64,000 nucleotides of DNA from Rhizobium gallicum bv. gallicum R602sp (GTDB lineage: Bacteria; Pseudomonadota; Alphaproteobacteria; Rhizobiales; Rhizobiaceae): contig NZ_CP006880.1 of assembly GCF_000816845.1 (NCBI RefSeq), forward strand, positions 1,488,001 through 1,552,000, given 5' to 3'. Positions 9,751 to 17,276 of this stretch are shown one piece after another. The notes beneath the pieces are model-generated. The model worked only from the letters and a program-made list of their open reading frames with translations. It was not told the DNA's origin and searched no databases. The position numbers and the translations under genes were made by a program. The stretch's first letter is position 1. Every line of letters begins with the position of its first letter.

Positions 9751-10853
9751 TGCAGATCTGGAACCAGACCGGCTTTCCGACGGAATTCACGATGGGCATG
9801 GACAAAGAGGGCCGCGAACACATCGTCGTCGTTGTTAAGGGAACCTTCGACTTTCCGGAAACGCCGGGCGGTCGTGTGCGAAAATCATCGGTGCAGGTGC
9901 CACTGGTGATGGCCGACACACATACGGGTGAGCCGGGTTTTTCGGCCACCCTCTGGGAGTCGGACTTTGCTTTTCGAAAGCCCCGCTGCGACATCATCGC
10001 CAATGGATGTGCCTATGCTCCTGGCAGCCGTCCGGCCGACCGTGTCAGCGTCGGAATCAAGGTGGGCAACTGGTCAAAGATCTTCGATGTGGTCGGGCAT
10101 CGCGAATGGCGCGCCCGCGGACCGGTCTTCGTCGCCACTGCCCCGCAACCCTTCCTGCGTCAGCCCTTCTCCTATGATACGGCGTGGGGAGGCACCGACA
10201 CCCTCGACCCGGACGACAGGCTTCCCGCAAGCTACCCGCTCAACCCTGTCGGCATCGGCTGGGCGCGCACGCGCAACCAGCATCTGATCCCCGGCCTCCC
10301 CCTTCCCAACACCCAGGCGGTCGGCGAGGAAATCCGCTCGCCCTTCGGCGACTACCGGCCAATGAGCTTTGGCCCGATGGGACGCGGCTGGCCGGGCAGG
10401 ATCGAATTCGGCGGCACCTACGACCAGAACTGGATCGACAATGTCTTCCCGTTCCTGCCGCCGGATTTCGACGAGCGCTATTTCCAGATGGCGCCGCCCG
10501 ACCAGCAGACAGACCCTCCGAAGGGCGGCGAAGAGGTGATGCTGGTCAACCTTACGCCTGCCGGACGCGAGACCTTTCTCCTGCCGACCACCAGTCTGCC
10601 GATGACACTGTTCAAGGGCCGTGAGAAAGCCTTCGAGAGTGCGATACCGCCCGACACCGTTTTGTTTGATCCGGAGAACCGGCGCTTATCACTGGTCTGG
10701 CGCGTGTCGCAGCCCATTCATCGGACGATCCTCGACTTTAGCGAATGCTGGGTCGGCACACCCACGGAATCCATGCTTAGGGCGCGGGCCGCAGGTCGCG
10801 CCTTTGTGCGTGCGAGCAGTGCGCCTGCGTCGGAAGAGGAGGAAGAGGCATGA
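9750..10853 (+). CDS. DUF2169 family protein, probable T6SS effector adaptor
   Basis: The 367-residue product belongs to DUF2169, with MQIWNQTGFPTEFTMGMDKEG at the start, the VVVVKGTFDF strand, and a central YDTAWGGTD segment. DUF2169 proteins are encoded beside PAAR or DUF4150 effectors and are thought to act as adaptors that load them on VgrG. The position here, two genes before a DUF4150 effector, fits that role. Start and stop overlap the neighbouring genes by one and four bases, so expression is coupled. The family is confident. The adaptor function is inferred from context. Confidence 0.85.
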   Translation: MQIWNQTGFPTEFTMGMDKEGREHIVVVVKGTFDFPETPGGRVRKSSVQVPLVMADTHTGEPGFSATLWESDFAFRKPRCDIIANGCAYAPGSRPADRVSVGIKVGNWSKIFDVVGHREWRARGPVFVATAPQPFLRQPFSYDTAWGGTDTLDPDDRLPASYPLNPVGIGWARTRNQHLIPGLPLPNTQAVGEEIRSPFGDYRPMSFGPMGRGWPGRIEFGGTYDQNWIDNVFPFLPPDFDERYFQMAPPDQQTDPPKGGEEVMLVNLTPAGRETFLLPTTSLPMTLFKGREKAFESAIPPDTVLFDPENRRLSLVWRVSQPIHRTILDFSECWVGTPTESMLRARAAGRAFVRASSAPASEEEEEA

Positions 10854-11872
10854 CCACGCCGATGGACATCGTCTCGATCGGTATGGTAACGGCGGTTGGC
10901 CTCAACGCCCCCTCCGCATGCGCAGCGATGCGGGCCGGCCTCGACGGCTTTCAGCAGACGCGCTATCTGGGATCCAGCGGAGATTGGTTGATTGGAGCTC
11001 CGGTACCCTTGCCGCGCCATTGGGTCGGCGAAAAGCGTATGGCCCATCTGGCGGCGGGCGCCATTTGCGAGGCCTTCGAAGCCGTGCCCGAGGCGCGCGG
11101 ACAGACGGCCCTAATTCTCTGCCTTGCCGAGGAGGAACGGCCCGGCCGGCCGGTGCACGATGGTGCGCGCTTGCTCCAGCACATCGCCGAGATCGTGGAA
11201 AGCCCACCGCACGGTCGCGCCAGGATTGTGGCCAATGGGCGTCCCTCGGGACACGTCGCCCTGGAGCAGGCGCGCCGCATACTAGCGGCGGGCGAAGCGC
11301 CCTATGTGATGATCGCTGGCGTCGACAGCTATTTAACGGTGGAGGCTATTGCTTATTATCTCGCCAATGCGCGGCTGTTGACCCCAAGCAATCCGAATGG
11401 CTTCATCCCCGGGGAAGCCGCGGCAGCCGTGCTTTGCATGCGTTCGCAAAACAGCGGCCTTCGCCTATTTGGGGTCGGCCTCGCCCGCGAGCAGGCATTC
11501 ATCTACAACGCGGAGGATCTGCCGTTGCGGGGTGACGGCATGACCTCGGCCTACCGCGCCGCACTTCAGGAAACCGGCATCGAGATGAACCGGGTGGGCT
11601 ACCGCATTGCCGATCTCGTCGGCGAGCAATATTGGTTCAAGCAATCCGCATTGGCAAGCCTGCGCCTGCTGCGCGGCCGGCATGACTTCCAAGACATCTG
11701 GTCGCCGGGAGAAAGCCTCGGCAATGTCGGAGCAGCCGCCGTGCCGATGATGATTGGGATGGCTTTCACCGCCGCCCGTAAGGGCTACGCCGCCGGCAAC
11801 CCGGTCTTGATCGAAGCCTCTAACGATTCCGGCGCTTGCGGCGCCGCGATCCTGGCGACAAGAGCAGCGTGA
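10850..11872 (+). CDS. Ketosynthase-fold T6SS-associated protein lacking catalytic residues
   Basis: A 340-residue thiolase-fold protein recognisable by GxVTAVGLNA at the start, IAGVDSYLT, and NGFIPGEAAAAVL, which match conserved parts of beta-ketoacyl synthases. The three catalytic positions appear replaced. The nucleophile region reads NGRPSG with no cysteine, the usual HGTGT motif is absent, and the late GH motif reads LGN. A synthase reaction is therefore unlikely, and a structural or chaperone role is more plausible. It overlaps the DUF2169 gene by four bases and the effector gene by one, so it belongs to the effector-loading module. Its function is not known from the sequence. Confidence 0.75.
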   Translation: MTTPMDIVSIGMVTAVGLNAPSACAAMRAGLDGFQQTRYLGSSGDWLIGAPVPLPRHWVGEKRMAHLAAGAICEAFEAVPEARGQTALILCLAEEERPGRPVHDGARLLQHIAEIVESPPHGRARIVANGRPSGHVALEQARRILAAGEAPYVMIAGVDSYLTVEAIAYYLANARLLTPSNPNGFIPGEAAAAVLCMRSQNSGLRLFGVGLAREQAFIYNAEDLPLRGDGMTSAYRAALQETGIEMNRVGYRIADLVGEQYWFKQSALASLRLLRGRHDFQDIWSPGESLGNVGAAAVPMMIGMAFTAARKGYAAGNPVLIEASNDSGACGAAILATRAA

Positions 11873-12840
11873 TGTCGAACGTTTTCGCCAACGGACTTGA
11901 AATCTCGGGCAAGGCAGTAAACGCCAAAACCATCGCGGTTTTCCCGGATACCTGCTTCACGCCGCCCGAGAACCCTGCAACGCCGCCGGGTGTTCCGATA
12001 CCCTATCCAAGCTTCGGATTCGCCAGTGACACCGAGAAGGGCACGGGTACGGTCAAGATCGGCGGCCAGACCGTCAACATCAAGAACAAGTCCGACCTGT
12101 CGAGAACGTCGGGCACCGAGGCAGGCTGCGCCGCCAAGAAAGGCATCATCACATCGAATAATACCGGCAAGGAATATTTCAGCAGCTGGTCTAACGATGT
12201 AAAATTTGACGGCGAGCCGGTAATTCGCATGTCGGATCTGGCCACCAACAACCACGGCTCTCCGATTTCTAATACCGTGACGTGGCCGCACATCGCTAAG
12301 ATCAATGTCAAAGGCGTAGACTGTGTTCAGGTTCTGAATGATCTGGGGATTATGGTGCATCCCTACCGCGACCGGGAGAAAAAGGGCCGATGCAAGAAAG
12401 GTAAACAACAGTCAGATCACCTGCTGCAGAATGCGTGCGTCAACCAAAAGCGAAGAGGTCCGGCCGCGCCCGGCTTTGGAGGATATGATTTGGACGATGC
12501 GCCGTGCATTTGTTTGAACGACGGCACCAAAACAAGGACCCAGCATGGTATAAAATCGGCGTTGCAAAATGACTGGGCAACCAAGCTAAGGGGCGACGGA
12601 AAAGTCAAGGTCAGCTACAAAGAAGCGCGCGACGAAAATCTAAAATTCACTGCCGCAGGACACGAGGGAATTCGCAACAGTCCGGAGGCGCTTAAATGCT
12701 TGAAAGCAATCATCGACGAGTACTTCATGCGGATTACTGGTGCGTCAAGTGTGGAAGAGCTGGAGAAGCAAGACTGCCGCGTACCAGGCCCACGCAAGAA
12801 GCGCGCCCGGAAGAGCAAGGGGAAGAAGAAATCCAAATAG
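11872..12840 (+). CDS. PAAR-like (DUF4150) T6SS effector with C-terminal toxin domain
   Basis: The 322-residue product has an N-terminal PAAR-like DUF4150 domain (about residues 1-140). It shows the expected FPDTCFTPP and IPYPSFG segments and a later S-D-L-A-T-N-N-H-G stretch. A short basic hinge follows, then a C-terminal domain (about 170-300) with a conserved-looking SDHLLQNA, DAPCICL and TQHG pattern and a lysine/arginine-rich tail. This is the layout of a spike-tip effector. The His/Asp/Cys pattern resembles polymorphic-toxin domains such as Tox-HDC, but I cannot name the activity with confidence. The DNA from about 12330 looks richer in A+T than its neighbours, as often seen for exchanged toxin tips. 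I chose the ATG at 11872 because it overlaps the preceding stop. Confidence 0.75.
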   Translation: MSNVFANGLEISGKAVNAKTIAVFPDTCFTPPENPATPPGVPIPYPSFGFASDTEKGTGTVKIGGQTVNIKNKSDLSRTSGTEAGCAAKKGIITSNNTGKEYFSSWSNDVKFDGEPVIRMSDLATNNHGSPISNTVTWPHIAKINVKGVDCVQVLNDLGIMVHPYRDREKKGRCKKGKQQSDHLLQNACVNQKRRGPAAPGFGGYDLDDAPCICLNDGTKTRTQHGIKSALQNDWATKLRGDGKVKVSYKEARDENLKFTAAGHEGIRNSPEALKCLKAIIDEYFMRITGASSVEELEKQDCRVPGPRKKRARKSKGKKKSK

Positions 12841-12847
12841 GTTAGAC

Positions 12848-13705
12848 ATGCCAGATGATGATTCTACGACAACCTGCCACACGGCAGTTCCTCTAGACAA
12901 CGGCGATGTGGTTGGCCTGATGGTTACCACAGATGGCGAGTATTTCGTTTCCAGCCTCATGCTCCTGGAGAATTTTCCGGACGGCGACGAATTGGAATTG
13001 GCTGACGAGCACCGCCTCGTCGCCGACTTCGATATGATCGCGCCCGATCATTTTATCCTCGCGGAAGGAACGGGAAAAGTCATCGAAGTTCGAAATGGCC
13101 GCGTGACTCAGACAGCCGACCTCAAGACAATCTTTACTGGTGTCCATCGCGCCATAGATGGTCGCATATATGCATTTGGTTTTAACGGGAGCGTTTATCA
13201 ACGCGACGGCATCACTTGGCGGGCCCTACCGAAATTGCGCAGCAACGTGTTGTGCGTGCGCGCCAGTCCTGCTGGCATCGTCTACGCTTGCGGCACCGAT
13301 GGGCTATTTGCAAGCTTCGATGGGTCGGATTGGACAGCGTTTGACTTGAGCACGAATGTGGATCTGCAATCCTTGCTGGTCCTTGATGATGGAAGTGTCC
13401 TTCTTTGCGGCATGTCTGATTTTGCGGGCGTCTGGGCGGCCGAGAGGTGGGTGCAATGGGACGTACCCTCATCTGACTACTATGACCTCGCCTTGTTTAA
13501 GGGAAGGATCTTTGTCGGGGCAGGCTCCGAGGGGCTCATGGTTGTCGAAGGGAGTACCTTTAAAGTATCGAAAGCGAACGTCTTTTCGTACAGCTTGCGA
13601 GCCAGTGCCCGGCACTTAGCGATCGCCGGCAACAATGAAATTGTCCGATATGATGGTAAGTCGTACCCGTGCCTTGAATTCAACTATGACTTGGAGGACG
13701 AGTAG
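12848..13705 (+). CDS. Probable immunity protein, beta-propeller-like
   Basis: A 285-residue protein with no signal peptide, rich in short beta-strand repeats of the type G-x-V-Y, W-x-A-F-D and D-G-S-V-L-L, suggesting a WD/YVTN-like propeller. It begins seven bases after the effector stop and ends the T6SS operon. Genes in this place usually encode the cognate immunity protein that protects the producer, and I infer that role from position alone. Base composition is less GC-rich than in the tss genes, matching the effector. No family name can be given with confidence. Confidence 0.6.
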   Translation: MPDDDSTTTCHTAVPLDNGDVVGLMVTTDGEYFVSSLMLLENFPDGDELELADEHRLVADFDMIAPDHFILAEGTGKVIEVRNGRVTQTADLKTIFTGVHRAIDGRIYAFGFNGSVYQRDGITWRALPKLRSNVLCVRASPAGIVYACGTDGLFASFDGSDWTAFDLSTNVDLQSLLVLDDGSVLLCGMSDFAGVWAAERWVQWDVPSSDYYDLALFKGRIFVGAGSEGLMVVEGSTFKVSKANVFSYSLRASARHLAIAGNNEIVRYDGKSYPCLEFNYDLEDE

Positions 13706-13710
13706 AGAGC

Positions 13711-13907
13711 TTATACCAGCAGGCCGATGCCGCGCTCCAAAGAGGCGGCAAAATTCGCCGGTGCGGTAAGGATCGCGATTCCCGACGCACCCGGTGAGCT
13801 TCCACCCACTCGGGGCGTTGCCGGGAGCCTTCTCGTGGCATTGGCGGCGATATCGTATAAGTTTTGTTCAGAGGTCGTGTTGCCTTGTGCATTGGTCTGC
13901 AGCCGAT
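13711..13907 (-). pseudogene. Residual coding sequence downstream of truncated TIGR02270-like gene
   Basis: Between the stop of the truncated gene and the immunity gene lies about 200 bases with a continuous minus-strand frame ending at 13711. It encodes roughly TSEQNLYDIAANATRRL then a low-complexity stretch ending in ASLERGIGLLV. It has no clear start or ribosome site of its own. It may be the displaced tail of the upstream gene or of an excised effector gene. I cannot match it to a family, and the call as a remnant is tentative. Confidence 0.25.
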
Positions 13908-14246
13908 TCAGCCGAGTGTGACCGCCAAATACGCCCTCACCTTTTCCACATCGAGCTCCACGATCCGCCACGCCTTCTTCACCGAAAGCATCCTCACCAC
14001 AAACAGCTCCCCTGATTCCGGAAACTCGGCGTACCGCTCCTTGGCAATTTGCTGGCCCGCCTCCCCCGCCACCCGTAGCCCGTCGAGATGCGCCTCGAGG
14101 CGCTCGACCAAGCGCGCAAGGCGCTCGTCATCCATGTCAGGGTTTTCGTTCGGATGAAGCAGGTGGTAGTCGTAGACCGTCCACAGGAATGCCGCCATCT
14201 CGGCATGCTGGCGGACGATTTCGCGAAGAACAGGCGCGGATGGCAT
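13908..14246 (-). CDS. Truncated TIGR02270-like T6SS accessory protein
   Basis: A 112-residue product whose N-terminus has the signature start of TIGR02270 proteins: a R-Q-H-A-E-M-A-A-F-L-W motif, then LARLVERLEAHLDGLRVAGEAG. Full members, often found in vgrG operons, are near 400 residues and carry HEAT-like repeats. This one stops after the first domain. It may be a natural short form or a gene cut by a mutation or recombination. The start overlaps the stop of the DUF6484 gene (TGATG), so it is read in the vgrG operon. Confidence 0.6.
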   Translation of the reverse strand: MPSAPVLREIVRQHAEMAAFLWTVYDYHLLHPNENPDMDDERLARLVERLEAHLDGLRVAGEAGQQIAKERYAEFPESGELFVVRMLSVKKAWRIVELDVEKVRAYLAVTLG

Positions 14247-14671
14247 CAGTTGAGGTTCACCGATCCGCCACGAATGCGATTTGCGGCGCTGGCGTGGCTG
14301 GTCACATAGGTGCCGCGAATGGTGATATGGCCGTCCTTTTCCATAATGATCGTCGCCTTGCCGCAACGAAGCTCGATGCGCTCCTCTCCAGTGATCCGCA
14401 CGCGCTCTCCATCACGAATGACATTTGGCGTCGAAGATTTGCGCGCCGGCTCCACGATTCGGCCGACGATCAGCGGTCGCGTCGCGTCTCCACCCTCGAA
14501 GAGCAGCGCGACTTCGGCACCGATCATTGCTGATGTGAGGTCGGCTAAGCTTCGTGCGGGCAATGCAGTATCCCGGGGGTTGCCGGGAAAGACCACCAGT
14601 GGCGCGCCTGCCTCGAAACCCAGCAACACGCCGATCACCACTCCTTCGATACGTTCCCGTGTGTCGAACAT
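14246..14671 (-). CDS. DUF6484 domain protein of the vgrG operon
   Basis: A 141-residue protein with the DUF6484 pattern: EGVVIGVLLGFEAGAPLVVF near the start, FPGNP, and IGAEVALLFEGGDATRPLIVG. The C-terminal half ends in short strands like those at the end of VgrG. DUF6484 proteins are found between vgrG and effector genes and may help effector attachment, which is inference. I chose the ATG at 14671, preceded by GAGGGG, rather than a TTG 15 bases upstream. It lies 11 bases after the vgrG stop. Confidence 0.75.
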   Translation of the reverse strand: MFDTRERIEGVVIGVLLGFEAGAPLVVFPGNPRDTALPARSLADLTSAMIGAEVALLFEGGDATRPLIVGRIVEPARKSSTPNVIRDGERVRITGEERIELRCGKATIIMEKDGHITIRGTYVTSHASAANRIRGGSVNLN

Positions 14672-14682
14672 CTGAAAACCCC

Positions 14683-16989
14683 TCAATTATGACTGATCTT
14701 GCTGCCCTTCCAAACGACCTCACCGGACGCCTTGCCGTTGAACTTGCCCGTGGCCCTGACCGAAATATCCTTGCCTTCGATCGAGATCGTGCCATCCTTC
14801 TTCATTGCAATGGCTGCCGAGCCGCACTTGATGACGATCGAGTCGCCGGCTTCGATCAGCAGATCTTTTCCGATCTTGATCACGCCGTCCTCACCCACCT
14901 CGACCGCGCTGCCCTTGGCGATCTTCACCGCCCGGGCCCCTCCGATCTCGGTTGCATCGTCCTCGCCGATCTTTGCGCTACGGCCCTTGCCGATCTCGCT
15001 CGTCTGTCCGCCGCCAATCTCGATGCTCTGGTCAGCGCCGATCTCCCAGCTGTCGGATGTACCGATGTCATGGCTCTGGCTGATACCGACGCTGACCGAT
15101 CGCGACGCGCCGATGGAGTTCATCTGTGCCGCCCCGACCGATCGGGCTTCAGAGGCCCCAACCGTATCGATCCGGCCCGCACCCACGGTGACCGTCTGGA
15201 CGATGCCAACAGTCTGGGTGTGGTTGGAACCAATGGTCTCGGTGGAATTCGCGCCGATTTCGATCGTCTCGTCCGCGCCGACGGTGAGAGAGCGGTTGAT
15301 ACCCACCGTCTCGGTATCGTTGGAGCCGATGTTGACGGTGCGGTCGACGCCCACTTTGGTCGTCTTGTTGTTGCCGACGTCCTCGTCGAGGTTCACCCCG
15401 ACAGAGTGCTTGGCATTGTTGTCGATGCGGTCCGCTTGGTCGTGCTGGACCAGCTTGCTGCGGTCGTTCTTGATCAGCAGGTTGTGGTCCTTCTGCGCCT
15501 GGAAATAGACCTCTTCCGATCCCGCCTTGTCCTCGAAACGCAGTTCGTTCCAACCTCCGCCGCCAGGCGAGGAATTCGTCTTCAACCCGGACTGGGTGGC
15601 ATTTCCCGGCAGCTCATAGGGAGGCATCTCCTTGCCGTTATAGACCCTGCCGGTGATGATCGGTCGGTCGGGATCTCCCTCGAGGAAATCGACGATAACC
15701 TCCTGGCCGATGCGGGGGATCTGGATGAAGCCCCAGCCCCCACCCGCCCAGGTTTGCGAGACCCGCACGAAGCAGGAACTGTTCTGGTCCTTCTTGCCGA
15801 GGCGGTCCCAGTGAAACTGCACCTTCACTCGCGCATATTTGTCCGTGAAGATTTCCTCGCCCGAAGGGCCGACCACCGTCGCGGTTTGCGGACCCCGCAT
15901 GATCGGCCGACGCGTGGTGCGCGGCGGCCGGTAAGTAGCGGAAGTCGGCGCGATCTGGAGCGTCGCGCGAAAGCTTTCTTCCTCTGCATAAACGGCGGGG
16001 CGGTAGCCTGGGTCAAACAGGCGGTAGTCGGCGCGCAGGACGACATGCTCCGTGTTCTGATCCTTGCGCGGGAAATTTTCCAGTTTGAAGTTGCAGCCCG
16101 AAGCGAGCCCCCGCACGGTGCCGGCGGCGGCGATGCGCTGATGGGCTGCCTGAATTTCCTCGCGCCGCACCACGGCGACGGTATCACCGCGTCCCACTGT
16201 TAGATGGGCGCCGGGATGGCGATAATACTCTCCCTGCGATTGCGCGTGAGCAAACGGCTGCGCCGACTGCGCCATCAGGTCGGCGCCGGGCTTGGTGAAA
16301 TCGTAATCCGTGTGGGCATAGGTGCCCGGCTGGACGGAACTGGTTAACACCCACTCCGTGATATATTCCTGGTCTCGGCGCAGTGGTTCTCCTTCGGCGC
16401 GGAACTTGACCGTCGCATAACCCGGCGCAGGCTTCAGCTTGTTCATGGCGTCGGCAAGTATGAGGGTGTGTTCTCCCTCGCCATATTCGAAGAAGTACAT
16501 GATGCCTTCATGCTCGAGCAGCCGCTGCACGAAGTCCAGGTCGGTTTCGTCATACTGCACGCAGTATTCCCGTGCCTCGTAGGAACCCTGCAGCCGCTTC
16601 TCGAACTTGGCGGGCTTATATTTCGAGAATATCTGCTCGACGATCTCCACCACATTCATGTTCTGGAAGATGCGACAGTCGGTGGTGTTACCCAGCAGCC
16701 AAAGCCAAGGCCGCAGCTCCGCCTCGTAATAGGCAAACCCTTCTTCGATGCGGGTCAGGCGAAAGTCTGAAACGAGGCCGCTGAACCACCGCTTCGGGTC
16801 TCCTGCCTCCCCCTCAACCGAAATTGGCTTTCCAAGAAGCCTCAGGGCGTCGACGTTCGCGTCGGGGCTGATAAAACCGACGGTGAAGGCAAAACACCTG
16901 CTGATCTCGTCATGGCCGATAAGGTGCGTGAAGGTCAGCGTCGCTGGTCCAAGCGGCGTCTGGACGGTTGTCTTGCGTTGTTCGTCCAT
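14683..16989 (-). CDS. vgrG: VgrG T6SS spike protein with octapeptide-repeat needle
   Basis: A 768-residue VgrG. The N-terminal part is the gp27-like region. The central part shows DETDLDFVQRLLEHEGIMYFF and, near residues 390-480, the gp5-like OB-fold segment ending in FIQIPRIGQEVIVDFLEGDP. From about residue 530 to 715 a Val/Ile-Gly pair recurs every eight residues about 24 times, as expected for a triangular beta-helix needle. VgrG trimers form the spike on the Hcp tube and carry effectors. The gene starts at 16989 and is divergent from the caspase-like gene, facing the T6SS operon. It heads an operon with the DUF6484 and TIGR02270-like genes. Confidence 0.95.
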   Translation of the reverse strand: MDEQRKTTVQTPLGPATLTFTHLIGHDEISRCFAFTVGFISPDANVDALRLLGKPISVEGEAGDPKRWFSGLVSDFRLTRIEEGFAYYEAELRPWLWLLGNTTDCRIFQNMNVVEIVEQIFSKYKPAKFEKRLQGSYEAREYCVQYDETDLDFVQRLLEHEGIMYFFEYGEGEHTLILADAMNKLKPAPGYATVKFRAEGEPLRRDQEYITEWVLTSSVQPGTYAHTDYDFTKPGADLMAQSAQPFAHAQSQGEYYRHPGAHLTVGRGDTVAVVRREEIQAAHQRIAAAGTVRGLASGCNFKLENFPRKDQNTEHVVLRADYRLFDPGYRPAVYAEEESFRATLQIAPTSATYRPPRTTRRPIMRGPQTATVVGPSGEEIFTDKYARVKVQFHWDRLGKKDQNSSCFVRVSQTWAGGGWGFIQIPRIGQEVIVDFLEGDPDRPIITGRVYNGKEMPPYELPGNATQSGLKTNSSPGGGGWNELRFEDKAGSEEVYFQAQKDHNLLIKNDRSKLVQHDQADRIDNNAKHSVGVNLDEDVGNNKTTKVGVDRTVNIGSNDTETVGINRSLTVGADETIEIGANSTETIGSNHTQTVGIVQTVTVGAGRIDTVGASEARSVGAAQMNSIGASRSVSVGISQSHDIGTSDSWEIGADQSIEIGGGQTSEIGKGRSAKIGEDDATEIGGARAVKIAKGSAVEVGEDGVIKIGKDLLIEAGDSIVIKCGSAAIAMKKDGTISIEGKDISVRATGKFNGKASGEVVWKGSKISHN
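14845..15402 (-). repeat. 24-base coding repeats (VgrG octapeptide repeats)
   Basis: Within vgrG, codons for a Val/Ile-Gly pair recur at an exact spacing of eight codons for about 24 units. The surrounding residues are mostly Thr, Ser, Glu, Asp and Ala. T4 gp5 uses the same octapeptide period in its beta-helix. The DNA units are similar but not identical, so slippage or recombination could change the copy number. Confidence 0.85.
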
Positions 16990-17276
16990 GCGGAGAGTGC
17001 CCCTGTCTCGTGACGCCGGCAGTCCTGGATCATGAACTTACCATAAAGACCCACCACCTCGAAAGACGCATGGCTATTGCACCGGGTCTATCTTCTGCGG
17101 GCAAATGATCCGGCGATAAATGCATCGGCCTGGACACGCAAAGCCATTTTTGGAGTGGCTTCCTCTAGGTTTGATCCTTTTTCCCCCATGCGAAGTTGCA
17201 AAGATTGCATTACTATGGAGGCATTATTCTTGCCGCTCATCAGGACAACGAAGTCAACAAGCTGGGTTTACCTGCC

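Noticed and set aside
14554..16203. Long plus-strand frame opposite vgrG
   Set aside because: It is antisense to a clear VgrG, and its regular composition comes from the 24-base repeats; it has no family resemblance.
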